Shown here one piece after another: positions 1-9,008 of a stretch of 64,000 nt of DNA (the first letter of the stretch is position 1; the number at the start of each line of letters is the position of its first letter). The notes under the pieces were generated by a model. That model was given only the letters and a program-made list of their open reading frames with translations. It had not been told where the DNA came from and ran no database searches. The stretch spans positions 62,001-126,000 of the forward strand of contig CAIYSL010000033.1 of assembly GCA_903928915.1 (NCBI GenBank). The letters run 5' to 3'. Both the position numbers and the translations under genes were made by a program. The stretch is from an uncultured Syntrophobacterales bacterium. Lineage in GTDB: Bacteria; Desulfobacterota; Syntrophia; Syntrophales; UBA5619.

Positions 1-105
1 CCTTTCACCCCATCGAATAATGATACGGATTTCTCGCTGAATCCCCTCAGTTGTTCGCGTGCCGCATGCCGCGTTGCAGCCGATACGCCACGCCATCCGG
101 AGCTG

Positions 106-153
106 CCGGAGCGATCCCCGTGTTTCCGAGGGAGCGCTCCGGCGGTTTCTTTT
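106..153 (+). terminator. Possible intrinsic terminator, plus strand
   Basis: A 13-bp stem with one mismatch (arms 106-118 and 130-142, 11-nt loop) is followed by a T-rich run (TTTCTTTT, about 146-153). It would end a plus-strand transcript coming from left of the window, convergent with the dehydrogenase gene that follows. I see no gene in bases 1-161. Confidence 0.35.
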
Positions 154-161
154 CCCGGGCG

Positions 162-1145
162 TTACGGTTTTTTTGCCTGGAGCGCCTTCAGGTTGACCGG
201 ATACCGGGGCTCTTTCCCGCTGAGGACCAGGGCAACCTGCTGGGCGGCCTTCGTCTGAAGTTCGACCAGCGACTCTTCGGAATAAAAACTCGTGTGCGGC
301 GTCAGGATCACGTCGTCGCGCCCGAACAGGCGGGAATTCGCCGGCGGCGGCTCCTGCGGCAGCACGTCGAGGGCCGCACCCGCGATCAGCTTTTGGTCGA
401 GTGCATCGACGAGCGCCTCCACGTCCACCAGCTGTCCCCGCGCCGTGTTCACCAGCAGGGCGCTCGGCTTCATCTGGCGGAAGGCGTCCGCGTTGAACAT
501 GCGGTCGGTCTCCGGCGTCAGCGGGGCATGGACCGAGATGTAGTCGGATGTGCCGAGCAGCTCGGGCAGGCTGACCAGTTTGACGCCCAGCTTTGCCGCC
601 GCCGCCGGGGAGACGTAGGGATCGTAGGCTTGCACCTGCAACCCGAACGCCTGCGCCTTGGCCGCCACCAGGCGCGGAATTTTGCCAAGCCCGGCCAGCC
701 CCAGGACGCTCCCGCGCAACCGATGGATCGGGACGACGGCGGGCATCGACCATACGGCGGCGTGCGTCTTTTTGTTCGCAAAGGGGATCTTGCGGATCAG
801 GGAAAGCAGCAACGCCATGGCATGATCGGAAACCTCGTCCTCGCAGTACTCGGGCACGTTGGTGACGATGATGCCGGCCCGCGTTGCCGCGTCGATGTCC
901 ACACTGTCCACGCCGATGCCGAAACGCGCGATGATCTTGCAGCGCGTGAGTTGCTCGATGAGCGGAGCGGATACTTTTGCGTACGTGACGAGCAGCCCGT
1001 CCGCCTCACGGGCGATCGCCAGGATATCCTCCGGCGTGGTCCCTTTCGCCAGCTTGAGCTCCGCGTTTACCTCGGACAGTACCTGCGTGGCAGGATCGAG
1101 ATTCGGGAACGGTGAATCGGTAACAGCAACCAGTCTCTTCGTCAT
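162..1145 (-). CDS. D-isomer-specific 2-hydroxyacid dehydrogenase
   Basis: An NAD(P)-dependent oxidoreductase that interconverts a D-2-hydroxyacid and a 2-oxoacid in the cytoplasm. The 327-aa length is normal for the family. The Rossmann motif reads GLAGLGKI in mid-protein. The catalytic triad appears as Arg in NTARGQLVD, Glu in PQEPPP and His in TPHTSFYS, as in phosphoglycerate and C-terminal-binding-protein-like dehydrogenases. It is the last gene of the first transporter module, 69 bp after the M24 peptidase gene, with a strong hairpin in the gap, so it may be expressed less than the genes before it. The substrate cannot be read from sequence. A role in oxidising or reducing the acid imported by the neighbouring TTT transporter is inference. 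Confidence 0.85.
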   Translation of the reverse strand: MTKRLVAVTDSPFPNLDPATQVLSEVNAELKLAKGTTPEDILAIAREADGLLVTYAKVSAPLIEQLTRCKIIARFGIGVDSVDIDAATRAGIIVTNVPEYCEDEVSDHAMALLLSLIRKIPFANKKTHAAVWSMPAVVPIHRLRGSVLGLAGLGKIPRLVAAKAQAFGLQVQAYDPYVSPAAAAKLGVKLVSLPELLGTSDYISVHAPLTPETDRMFNADAFRQMKPSALLVNTARGQLVDVEALVDALDQKLIAGAALDVLPQEPPPANSRLFGRDDVILTPHTSFYSEESLVELQTKAAQQVALVLSGKEPRYPVNLKALQAKKP

Positions 1146-1174
1146 AGCTTCACCACTTCTGTAGTCAGTTTGGG

Positions 1175-1209
1175 GAAACCCTCGCCCCCGGCTCGGGGGC
1201 GAGGGTTTC
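1175..1209. terminator. Strong 16-bp hairpin between M24 and 2-hydroxyacid dehydrogenase genes
   Basis: Perfect 16-bp arms (1175-1190 and 1194-1209) around a 3-nt loop, lying just downstream of the M24 gene on the minus strand. There is no clear U-tract after the stem on either strand. It could be a terminator, an RNA-stabilising hairpin that graduates operon expression, or a dispersed palindromic element similar to the one at 35944-35997. Confidence 0.5.
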
Positions 1210-1214
1210 TTCCG

Positions 1215-2549
1215 CTAGGTTGTCGGATAGTACTCGCCGGGCAAACCGCAGACGATGATGTCCTTCGCGGGCATCCGATAGAAGGACTCCCAGACGCCGT
1301 TTGCGTTTATGAAACCGCAGTTCTCGATTTTCACGCCGTCCTTCGCCCACTTCGTCCCGTCCCAGGTCGCGCAACAGACCTCGACGGCGAAGGTATGGTT
1401 CTTCTTGATCTGGCCGCCGGGGAAGTTGCCGAAGATCTCGCCGGCGCCGAGGAGCGTGTAGCCGGGGTCGCCGGAACGCGTGCCGATGGGATGGCCACCG
1501 GAGCCGAAGTAGTAGCGGCCGGGCGCGGGGAATTTCTGCTCGCGGCCCCAGCCGCCCGGGAAATCGCCCAGCTTCAGCCATTCCGTCTGGACGTCCTTCG
1601 TGGTGATGCCTTCCTTGACGACGCTCTGCATGGCCATCAGGCCGTCATAGGCGGCTTTGTAGACTTCTTTCTGGAACTGGGTGGGCTTGTCTCCGCAGAG
1701 ATAGGTCCGGTAGTAGCAGGTGCGGTAGCCGTTGAAGCTCACGCCGTTGATATCGATGACGACAAAGTCCCCGGGGCGTACCCTGCGGTCGGTGGGCATG
1801 GCGGGCACGCCGTACCCGGACCGCTCGCCCGAGCACACGACGAAGCTCGGCCCTTCCAGCTCCTCGGCGCCGTGCTTGAAGCAGCTCTGGGCGGCGACGC
1901 CGGCGATCTCCAGCTCCGTCATGCCGGGGCGCAACGCACGGCAGACGTCCCAGTGGGCCGCCTCGGTGATGACGCCGGCCATCTGGAGGCAGAAGAGCTC
2001 GTCCTGAGTCTTCTCGGTGATGATGTCGACCATGCAGTTGTTGCCGTCGACGATCTTGATGCCGCCCTTCGTCAGCACATCCATCATGCTGGGGCTGACC
2101 ACATCGATGCCCACGGGCATGTCGGCGACGCCGTGCTTCTTCAGCAACGGCAGGATATCGTCGACGTTTCTCTGGAACGATTCGGCCATGAACGTGGGGT
2201 GTTCGGGACATCCGTTGCACAACTGGTAGGGCCGGGCCGACTTCAAGACGTAATGGTCCTTGAACCAGGGCATCCGCAGCTCTTCCCAGGCATTCGGATA
2301 CTTGTCGGTGTTCACGTAGGGGACCTCTTCGCCGAGGACCACGAGCACGTAGGTGCCGAGGCGGCGGCGGGCATACTGATGGAACGTGTAGTACCCCATG
2401 TACCGGTGATAGTCGTAATCGTAGAGGATCAGGGCCCCCAGGCCCCACTTCTTCATGCCTGCCTGGGCTTTTGCCCATCGTTCCTTCCGCATGCGCTCGG
2501 GGTTGTACGGGCGCTGCTCATAATCCACGTTGTACTGTCCGTACTGCAT
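1215..2549 (-). CDS. M24-family (creatinase/Xaa-Pro peptidase-like) protein with altered metal site
   Basis: A pita-bread-fold protein of the M24 family, 444 aa. The start is the second of two close ATGs: AAGGAGGT abuts the first ATG but lies 7 nt before the second. Metal-site positions: Asp266 is present, the second Asp position is Cys278 (GYRTCYYRT where GYxxDxTR is usual), and His353 (GGHPIG), Glu390 and Glu409 (VKIENCG) are present. The Asp-to-Cys change means it may be a non-metallo hydrolase like creatinase or a lyase-type member. Length and ligand spacing recall DMSP lyase DddP, but the ligands differ, so I do not assign that activity. It sits between GlcG-like and 2-hydroxyacid dehydrogenase genes in a TTT-transporter module, suggesting it acts on the imported compound. 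Confidence 0.75.
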   Translation of the reverse strand: MQYGQYNVDYEQRPYNPERMRKERWAKAQAGMKKWGLGALILYDYDYHRYMGYYTFHQYARRRLGTYVLVVLGEEVPYVNTDKYPNAWEELRMPWFKDHYVLKSARPYQLCNGCPEHPTFMAESFQRNVDDILPLLKKHGVADMPVGIDVVSPSMMDVLTKGGIKIVDGNNCMVDIITEKTQDELFCLQMAGVITEAAHWDVCRALRPGMTELEIAGVAAQSCFKHGAEELEGPSFVVCSGERSGYGVPAMPTDRRVRPGDFVVIDINGVSFNGYRTCYYRTYLCGDKPTQFQKEVYKAAYDGLMAMQSVVKEGITTKDVQTEWLKLGDFPGGWGREQKFPAPGRYYFGSGGHPIGTRSGDPGYTLLGAGEIFGNFPGGQIKKNHTFAVEVCCATWDGTKWAKDGVKIENCGFINANGVWESFYRMPAKDIIVCGLPGEYYPTT

Positions 2550-2704
2550 CTTCATACCTCCTTACTATCTGGAATAATTCGGTTAAATTGCCTTAGCCGT
2601 ACCCTAAACTTAAAGATGATATGGGAGGGGACCTCCTATGTCAAGCTATTTCTCCCCTTCGCCCTGCACAGGGCATACCGATACGTTCGGCCCCGCCTGC
2701 CCGC

Positions 2705-3139
2705 CTAATCGCCCGTATCCGGCGTCAGGTCCGCGGAACGTATCCCGTATACGGCGCAGACCTCGTCGTTGTCGGAGGTGTCGCCCGAGATGCCCACCGC
2801 CCCGAGGATTGCGCCCGCGCCGGACTTGATCAACACCCCCCCGGGGACAGGGACCATGTTGCCGCCGGACATGTCCGAAAGGGCCGCGTAGAAGCCGACC
2901 TGTTTCACGGCCCGCCGTGCGATCTCCCGGCCGCCGAACCCCATCCCCAGGGTCCCCCAGGCCTTTCCGCGGGCGATTTCGAAGCGCAGCAGGCTGGACC
3001 CGTCGTCGCGCTTCACGCATTTGATCTGCCCCCCGGCGTCGAGCACAACGACGGTCAACGGGCAGAACTTGAGTTCCCGCCCCTTTTCCAGGGCCTTGTC
3101 GGCGATGCGATCCGCCACCGCCAGCGTCAATTGCTCCAT
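2705..3139 (-). CDS. GlcG/HbpS family protein
   Basis: A small protein of 144 aa from the preferred start. AAAGGAGA lies 7 nt before the second ATG and only 2 nt before the upstream ATG at 3145. It has the family's typical pattern: VVVLDAGGQIKCVKR near the N-terminus, a central helix rich in small residues, and a glycine-rich PVPGGVLI...GAVGISG stretch. Relatives include haem-binding HbpS and GlcG of the glycolate locus; their biochemical role is poorly defined. Its place between the GntR regulator and the M24 gene links it to hydroxyacid catabolism in this operon. No signal peptide is visible. Confidence 0.85.
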   Translation of the reverse strand: MEQLTLAVADRIADKALEKGRELKFCPLTVVVLDAGGQIKCVKRDDGSSLLRFEIARGKAWGTLGMGFGGREIARRAVKQVGFYAALSDMSGGNMVPVPGGVLIKSGAGAILGAVGISGDTSDNDEVCAVYGIRSADLTPDTGD

Positions 3140-3172
3140 AGCCATTCTCCTTTCACCGCTCTGTTTGCGCAG

Positions 3173-3964
3173 CTACGCCTTGTTCCTCGCGCGCGTCCCC
3201 TCCCACTGCCGGAGCAAATCGAGGACGGTCCGCAATTCGCCGCCGTTGTCGCCGCTCCGCTGTTCCTTCTGCAACCTCCCCATGATGGCCAGCATCCGGC
3301 TCAGGTGCCTTCTCGTCACGGTGCCGGCATGGTCGGCATCCTGGTTCTTGATGTATTCGTAAATCTCCTCGTGCGCCGTCATCGACGCGGCTCGGTTGAC
3401 CTCCGCCTGGGCCACCACCTGGGTGTACCTCCGCACATACTCGTTCACGCACCCCATCATGTTCTGGAGAAACACGTTTCCCGAAGAGCGGGCGATCTGC
3501 ATGTGAAAATGGAAATCGAGCTCCCCGTACCGGTTCGGGTCGTCGAGCGCCGCCCTGCCCTCCGCAAGGATCTCCTCAAACCGCCGGAGATCCTCCGCGG
3601 ACCTCCTCCTGGCGCTCAACACCGCCGCTTCCCCTTCGATCAGCAGACGGGCCTCGAAAAAATCGACCACATCCTTGACGCTCTGGTTGACGAACAGCGG
3701 GATGAACACGTCTGCCAGCGTGGCGGCGTTTACCTCCCCGGCAACGATCGTCCCCTTGCCGTGGATCGTCTTGATGATGCCCAGTGCGCTCAGTCTGGCC
3801 AACGCCTCCCGGAGCGTAAAACGGCTGACCACGAGCTCATGCTGCAGCTGCCGCTCGCTCGGGAGTTTCTCGCCGGGCTTGAGCACGCCGTCCTCGATCT
3901 GTTTCTTAATATGGTTGACGACGGCATCCGCCGTGGATATCTTCGCTAATCGTATTTCTCCCAT
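3173..3964 (-). CDS. GntR-family transcriptional regulator, FCD (FadR) subfamily
   Basis: A DNA-binding regulator of 263 aa. The N-terminal winged helix (about residues 10-75) contains GEKLPSERQLQHEL and SRFTLREALARLSALGII. The C-terminal helical FCD domain carries the expected metal/ligand-binding set: Asp in LDFHFHMQIA, His in TAHEEI and His in RRHLSRM. FCD regulators usually respond to carboxylic acids and repress the neighbouring catabolic operon. It lies 27 bp after the TctA gene, inside the operon it probably controls. The best candidate operators are the TGGTN3ATGAG boxes inside the two cupin promoters (9018-9029 and 16645-16656), which resemble the TGGT half-site known for this family. 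That link is inference. Confidence 0.88.
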   Translation of the reverse strand: MGEIRLAKISTADAVVNHIKKQIEDGVLKPGEKLPSERQLQHELVVSRFTLREALARLSALGIIKTIHGKGTIVAGEVNAATLADVFIPLFVNQSVKDVVDFFEARLLIEGEAAVLSARRRSAEDLRRFEEILAEGRAALDDPNRYGELDFHFHMQIARSSGNVFLQNMMGCVNEYVRRYTQVVAQAEVNRAASMTAHEEIYEYIKNQDADHAGTVTRRHLSRMLAIMGRLQKEQRSGDNGGELRTVLDLLRQWEGTRARNKA

Positions 3965-3991
3965 ACCTTCATCCTTACACGCGGACGGTTC

Positions 3992-5491
3992 TCACGCCCC
4001 CTTGGCGCTCCGCTCTCCCTGCCGCTGTTTCAGGAGAGACAGCAGATTCATAACGAGCAGCACCGCAGCGGTCGCCAGACAGACGGCCGCAAGGGGCCGG
4101 GTGAAAAAGACCGAGAACCTGCCCTGGGACAGCAGCAGGGACTGTCGCATCGCGACCTCAAGGAGTGGCCCCAGAATAAAGGCCAGACACAGCGGCGCCG
4201 GATCGTATCCGAATTTCCTGAGCAGGTACCCCAGGACACCGAATCCCAGCATCAGTTTCAAATCCATCGTGGACAGGTTGATGGCGTAGACGCCGATGAT
4301 GCAGAACAGGACGATCATCGGAAAGACGATCCGATAGGGGACCTTCAGTACCTTGACCCACATCCCGATCAGCGGAAGGTTCAGGATGAGGAGCATGACG
4401 TTACCGATGTACATGGAGGCCACGATGCCCCAGAAGACCTCGGGATGCTCCGTGATCAGCATGGGACCCGGCCGGACCCCGTGGATCATCAGGGCCGCAA
4501 ACAGAAGGGCGACGGTGGCGTTCATCGGGATCCCCAAAGAAAGCAGGGGGATGAGTGCGCCTCCGGCAGCGGAATTATTGGCCGCTTCGGGTCCCGCTAC
4601 ACCGGCGATCTCCCCCGTTCCGAACCGTTCGGGGTGTTTGGATAGCCGCTTCTCCATGATGTAGGCCATAAAATTCGCGATGATCCCACCGCCCCCGGGA
4701 AGGATCCCCAGGAAGAAGCCCATCACCGACCCCCGGGCGATCGGCCATGCACTCTGCCTCCATTCCTCCCGGTTCGGCAGCAGATTGGTGATCCGCGTCT
4801 TGGTAAGGGTCCCGGCATCGCTTTTTTCCAGTTCGAGGAAGACCTCCGATAAACCGAACAGCCCCATCACCAGCGGGATAACGCCGACCCCGTCGCTGAG
4901 TTCGAGCACGCCGAAGGTGAATCGCGACGTCCCGTTGACGAGGTCGATGCCGACCCAGGAAAGGAGCATCCCCAGCAGCGCTGACATGAAGGCCTTGACC
5001 GGAGAGGTCCGGGAAAGGTACGTCGCGAGGGTGAGCCCCATCAGCACAAGCGCGAAAAATTCAGGAGGCCCGAATTTCAGCGCCAGCGTAGCGAGGGGGC
5101 CGGCAAGGAACATCAGGACGACCACGCTGAACGTGCCGGCGATGAACGAGGCAAACGCGGCAATGCCGAGTGCCGGTCCGGCCTTGCCGTTGAGGGCCAT
5201 CTGGTGGCCGTCGATGCAGGTCATCACGCTTGCCGGCTCACCGGGGATGGAGACCAGAATCGAGGTGGTCGAACCGCCGTACATCGATCCGTAATAGATC
5301 CCCGCCAGCATGATGATCGAACCGACGGGGGTGATCTGTAGGCTGATGGGCAGGAGAATAGCCATCGCGCCTGCCGGACCGATACCAGGGAGAACCCCCA
5401 TCAGCGTGCCGAGAAAAACCCCCACAAAACAGAAGAGGAGGTTCAGCGGGGCAACGGCTACCTGAAAACCGTACAGTATGTCCGTCCACAT
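3992..5491 (-). CDS. tctA: Tripartite tricarboxylate transporter large permease TctA (module 1)
   Basis: The large membrane subunit of a TTT carrier that moves a carboxylate across the inner membrane with ion coupling. It has about 499 aa and many hydrophobic segments. The family signature GVLPGIGPAGAMAILLP lies near the N-terminus, and a second glycine-rich half-repeat, FFLGILPGGGGIIANF, lies in the middle. I start at MWTDILYGFQ rather than the longer frame, whose extra 17 residues are hydrophilic and unlike TctA. It follows TctB closely and is co-transcribed with TctC upstream. The substrate is unknown. Confidence 0.9.
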   Translation of the reverse strand: MWTDILYGFQVAVAPLNLLFCFVGVFLGTLMGVLPGIGPAGAMAILLPISLQITPVGSIIMLAGIYYGSMYGGSTTSILVSIPGEPASVMTCIDGHQMALNGKAGPALGIAAFASFIAGTFSVVVLMFLAGPLATLALKFGPPEFFALVLMGLTLATYLSRTSPVKAFMSALLGMLLSWVGIDLVNGTSRFTFGVLELSDGVGVIPLVMGLFGLSEVFLELEKSDAGTLTKTRITNLLPNREEWRQSAWPIARGSVMGFFLGILPGGGGIIANFMAYIMEKRLSKHPERFGTGEIAGVAGPEAANNSAAGGALIPLLSLGIPMNATVALLFAALMIHGVRPGPMLITEHPEVFWGIVASMYIGNVMLLILNLPLIGMWVKVLKVPYRIVFPMIVLFCIIGVYAINLSTMDLKLMLGFGVLGYLLRKFGYDPAPLCLAFILGPLLEVAMRQSLLLSQGRFSVFFTRPLAAVCLATAAVLLVMNLLSLLKQRQGERSAKGA

Positions 5492-5576
5492 AGCTGCATC
5501 ATCCTGACGAGCGCGGCAGCGGTTCCCCGTTCCCCTCTGCAAGAGGCGGAAGGGGAACCGCGATACCGTTCACCAC

Positions 5577-6053
5577 CTAAAAGAAGGGGAGCAACCCCTT
5601 CGGCAGACTCAACTGCAACAGCTTCGAAAAAAACACATACGTCACCAGGGCCGCCCCAGCGGCTCCCCCCACGGCCCAGCCCCAGCTCCCCTTCCGGTAG
5701 ACCTGCAGCAGGAAGGTCAGGAGGAAAAAGGTACACAGGAGATACCCCACCGGCTCCAGCAGGACGATGTACAGAACATTCGCCCCGATGACGGCGGCAA
5801 CCCGCCACCGGCTGAGGTCCTGCGAGGCCGTCGTTTCCCCTTCCTGCCTCCGGGTCAGTAGCGCATGGAGAACCTGGAGTACCCCCAGGCCCCCCAGGAC
5901 GACCGCAGCTCCGAAGATCATGAACCCCGAACCCGGGCTGTTGGGCGTTCCCACTTCGAGGTCCAGCGCCTCGACGATCACCGCCCCGGAAAAGACCACC
6001 AGAAAAAGACTGGTCCACAGGTCGGCACCCTTTTTCGCGAGCCATCTGCCCAT
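5577..6053 (-). CDS. tctB: Tripartite tricarboxylate transporter small permease TctB (module 1)
   Basis: The small membrane subunit (158 aa) of the TTT carrier, with four hydrophobic segments and the usual GTPNSPGSGFMIFGAA-type motif after the first one. TctB is poorly conserved, so its place between TctC and TctA supports the call as much as its sequence does. GAGGAG lies 11 nt before the ATG. Confidence 0.82.
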   Translation of the reverse strand: MGRWLAKKGADLWTSLFLVVFSGAVIVEALDLEVGTPNSPGSGFMIFGAAVVLGGLGVLQVLHALLTRRQEGETTASQDLSRWRVAAVIGANVLYIVLLEPVGYLLCTFFLLTFLLQVYRKGSWGWAVGGAAGAALVTYVFFSKLLQLSLPKGLLPFF

Positions 6054-6095
6054 GGGGAACCGTTCTCCTCGTTGAACGACGATCGGGGTGCGAAC

Positions 6096-7106
6096 CTACT
6101 TCTTCTTGATGCCCAGGGCCTCGATCAGAACCCCGGTCTCCTTGTTGCCCTTCGCAAGCTGATCCTGGAGCGCCTTGCCGGTGACCGGCATGCCATCCTG
6201 GAAGATGAATTTCTCCTTGGCGAATTTCTGGAAAACGGGGGTCTTCCTGCCGGCGTCGAAGACATCGGCAAGCTTCTTCACGATGGGCTCCGGCAACCCC
6301 TTCGGTCCGGCGATCATCAGCCCCGGATAGCTCACGGTCGACTTCATGCCGAATTCCTTCGCCACCTCTTTCAAGGTCGGAATATCGGGAAACGCGCTCA
6401 GGCGCTTATCACCCTGCAGGACCGCCAGGGCGCGGAGCTTTCCCGCCTGCACCTGGGAAATGCAGGACTCGATCGCGATCCCGGCTGCCATCAGATGGCC
6501 GCCCAGGAGCGCGGCGATCTCCTTGGGCTCGCCGGCAAAGGGGACGTGGGTGATCTTCATTCCCGTTTCGCTCGCCATTCCCGCCATGGCCAGATGCGGT
6601 ACCTGACCGAACCCGGCATTCCCGAAGGTCAGTTTCTCCGGATTCTGCTTTGCGTAGACGAGCAGGTCTTTCATCGTCTTGAAGGGGCTGTCGGCCGGGA
6701 CCACGACGAAGTGGGTGAAGATCCCGTAGAAGATGATCGGCGTTAGTTCGGTAAGGGGATCGAACTTCAGCTTCATCATGTGGGGCCCCCGGACAAACGG
6801 GGCATCGGTTGCGGTAAAGAGGGTATACCCGTCCGGCTTCGCATTCACGACGACACTGGCGGCGACCATGTGGCTCGCCCCGGGTTTATTCTCCACCAGG
6901 ATGTCCTGCCCGAGGATCTTCTTCGTCCCGTCGGCGAGAACCCGCGACGCCACGTCGACCACTCCCCCGGGGTCCATCCCACACACCAGGGTCACGGGCT
7001 TCGTGGGATAGTCCTGGGCAAAGGCAGGCCCCGCGAAGACAACGAAGAAAACCCCCAAGAGACATGCCAGAACCTTCTGTGTGAAACCGTGCCGCTGTCT
7101 GTTCAT
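6096..7106 (-). CDS. tctC: TTT transporter periplasmic binding protein TctC/Bug family (module 1)
   Basis: A periplasmic solute-binding protein of 336 aa. A clear Sec signal peptide (LACLLGVFFVVFAGPAFAQ) is followed by the Bug-family opening DYPTKPVTLVCGMDPGGVVDV. The phrases NKPGASHMVAASVV and GNAGFGQVPHLAM are typical. Bug proteins usually bind a dicarboxylate, tricarboxylate or related organic acid, and the family cannot be resolved to a ligand by eye. GGAGG lies 8 nt before the start. It delivers substrate to the TctB/TctA pair encoded immediately after it. Confidence 0.92.
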   Translation of the reverse strand: MNRQRHGFTQKVLACLLGVFFVVFAGPAFAQDYPTKPVTLVCGMDPGGVVDVASRVLADGTKKILGQDILVENKPGASHMVAASVVVNAKPDGYTLFTATDAPFVRGPHMMKLKFDPLTELTPIIFYGIFTHFVVVPADSPFKTMKDLLVYAKQNPEKLTFGNAGFGQVPHLAMAGMASETGMKITHVPFAGEPKEIAALLGGHLMAAGIAIESCISQVQAGKLRALAVLQGDKRLSAFPDIPTLKEVAKEFGMKSTVSYPGLMIAGPKGLPEPIVKKLADVFDAGRKTPVFQKFAKEKFIFQDGMPVTGKALQDQLAKGNKETGVLIEALGIKKK

Positions 7107-7286
7107 CTCATCCTCCTTCTGTTTTCCCCTGTTTCATTGACGTATTCCCCTGTTCGTTCACACGATGGCGAAGCCCTGCGGGCCAATTGAGCGAGCATCT
7201 GCCTTCCGCCCGGGACGCATCGCCGCCCCCCCTTTCCGCGACCCGCAGCCGGGAGTCCGCCGGCCGGCGGGTCCGCATGCGCGGTG

Positions 7287-8351
7287 TCAGAACGCCCGCA
7301 GATACTGAGGCGGGACCGGAGCAGGTTGCTTCAGCGTCTGCGCCGCGTGCAGCGGCCAGTGGGGATCGCGCAGCATCTCGCGCCCCAGCAGGACCAGATC
7401 GGCGCGATCGTTCCGGATGATCTCATCGGCTTGGGCCGGCGCGGTGATCAGCCCGACCGTGGCCGTGCGGATCTCCGCCCCCCGCCGGACGGCCTCGGAG
7501 ATCGGCACCTGGTAGCCGGCGCCGACGGGCACCGCGGCATCGGCACTGTTGCCCCCTGCGGAGCAATCGATCAGGTCCACCCCCTCCGCCTTCAGCCGGC
7601 ACGCGAGCTGCACCGCCTCCTCCACGCACCAGCCGCCCTCGGCCCAGTCGGTCCCCGAGATGCGCACCGCAAGCGGCAGCCGCTCCGGCCAGACGGACCG
7701 CACGGCCCGGACCGTTTCGCGCAGGAACCGGACGCGGTTCTCGAAGCTGCCGCCGTATTCATCGGCGCGGCGGTTCGAAAGCGGCGAATAGAAGCTGTGG
7801 AGCAGATAGCCGTGCGCCCCATGGATTTCCAGCCATTCGAACCCGGCTGCCAGCGCGCGCGCCGCGGCGGCACGGAAGGCCTCTTGCAGTTCCCGGATCT
7901 CTTCTGCCGTGAGCTCGCGGGGCGTCTGGTGGGCGGCCGTAAAGGGGATCGGGCTCGGCCCCACGACCTGCCATCCCCGCGGCATGTGGGCGGCGATGGG
8001 CTTTCCGCCGTCCCAGGCGCGCTGGGTGCTTGCCTTGCGGCCCGCATGGGCGAGTTGGATGCCCGCCACCGCCCCCTGCCCCTTGAGGAAGCGCGTCACC
8101 CGCCGCAGGGGTTCGACGTGGCTGTCCGACCAGATCCCCAGGTCGTCGGGAGTGATCCTGCCGGCCGGCTCCACCGCAGTGGCCTCGGTGAGGATTAGCC
8201 CCGCGCCGCCGGCCGCCCGCGCACCCAGGTGGACGAGCTGCCAGTCGTTCGAGAAGCCGTCGGGATAGCTGTACTGGCACATCGGAGACAGGCCGATCCG
8301 GTTTCGCAGCGTCACCCCCTGAAGGGTCAGCGAATCAAACAAAGCGGGCAT
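7287..8351 (-). CDS. NADH:flavin oxidoreductase, Old Yellow Enzyme family (YqjM/XenA-like)
   Basis: An FMN-dependent ene-reductase of 354 aa that would reduce an activated C=C bond using NAD(P)H. Family features: the N-terminal SPMCQYSY with the flavin-tuning Cys of the YqjM class, HAGRKAS, the active-site segment EIHGAHGYLLHSFYSPLSN, and R(R)ADEYGGS with the substrate/FMN arginine. It lies between cupin and TctC genes, with a gap of about 180 bp before TctC that shows nothing beyond the TctC ribosome site. In this context it may saturate an imported unsaturated acid; that is inference. It could also be a 2,4-dienoyl-CoA-reductase relative, but it lacks the extra C-terminal domains. Confidence 0.9.
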   Translation of the reverse strand: MPALFDSLTLQGVTLRNRIGLSPMCQYSYPDGFSNDWQLVHLGARAAGGAGLILTEATAVEPAGRITPDDLGIWSDSHVEPLRRVTRFLKGQGAVAGIQLAHAGRKASTQRAWDGGKPIAAHMPRGWQVVGPSPIPFTAAHQTPRELTAEEIRELQEAFRAAAARALAAGFEWLEIHGAHGYLLHSFYSPLSNRRADEYGGSFENRVRFLRETVRAVRSVWPERLPLAVRISGTDWAEGGWCVEEAVQLACRLKAEGVDLIDCSAGGNSADAAVPVGAGYQVPISEAVRRGAEIRTATVGLITAPAQADEIIRNDRADLVLLGREMLRDPHWPLHAAQTLKQPAPVPPQYLRAF

Positions 8352-8479
8352 TCCGCAATCCTCCCTCTATAACCCTGTACCGTTTCCTGTCGGCGACTGC
8401 GTCGCCCCCGCTGGTGAGCAGCGGGTCCGCCGCGGGTGCGGGTGCAAACCGGCCCCCGCCGGGACCGCGGCGATGCCGG

Positions 8480-8917
8480 TTACTTCCCCTTTTTCCCGGG
8501 CTCGAACCCCTGCTCGTAATAGGGCCCCGGGTCATTCTGGTCGACGGCGACCCCGGCGATGCCCCAGGACATGTCCTTTATCGCCAGGAAGACCACGTCC
8601 TCATCGGTCGTGGCGACAGTTGCGTGGACGGCGTTCGCGGGGATGTGGATCAGCGTCCCCGGGGTGACGAGCTGCTCGACACCGTCGACTACGGCCTTGA
8701 GTTTCCCCTTGAGCAGATAGTTGAACTGCTCGTTGGGATGGGTATGCGGTTTCGCCCCCGTTCCCGCGGCCTTGTGCGCCAGGCTGACCTGGATGCGATC
8801 CCCCTGGACGAGGGGACCCTGGGCGGTGCTGTAGTTTCCCCCCACATTGACGGATTCTTCTTCGTCAAGGCGGTAGTAGTACTTCCTCGTTTTTTCCTGT
8901 CTTGTTTCCGAACTCAT
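8480..8917 (-). CDS. Small cupin-domain protein heading module 1
   Basis: A single-domain cupin of 145 aa. The start is ATG at 8917, behind GAGAGGAGAGGGG, rather than the longer frame. Metal-binding motif 1 is present (HTHPNEQFNYLLKG: two His and a Glu-position Gln/Glu pair), and motif 2 contains HIPANAVHA. Such proteins can be dioxygenases, isomerases or small-molecule sensors, and I cannot choose among them. It is the first gene after the promoter at 9009-9037. It resembles the cupin at 16195-16593 in order of motifs (HPNEQF against HPNEEQF; HIPxxxxH in both), suggesting equivalent roles in the two modules. Confidence 0.85.
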   Translation of the reverse strand: MSSETRQEKTRKYYYRLDEEESVNVGGNYSTAQGPLVQGDRIQVSLAHKAAGTGAKPHTHPNEQFNYLLKGKLKAVVDGVEQLVTPGTLIHIPANAVHATVATTDEDVVFLAIKDMSWGIAGVAVDQNDPGPYYEQGFEPGKKGK

Positions 8918-9008
8918 CCCCTCTCCTCTCTCTCCGGTTTCAGCCGCCCCTTCCGGCGACAACTGCACCGGTTGTCAGCCGTTCCTGCGCCGCCGATAAT
9001 TTGGATCA

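Noticed and set aside
1215-2549. Assignment as DMSP lyase DddP
   Set aside because: Length and ligand spacing are similar, but two DddP metal-ligand positions are Asn and Cys here, so the activity cannot be claimed.
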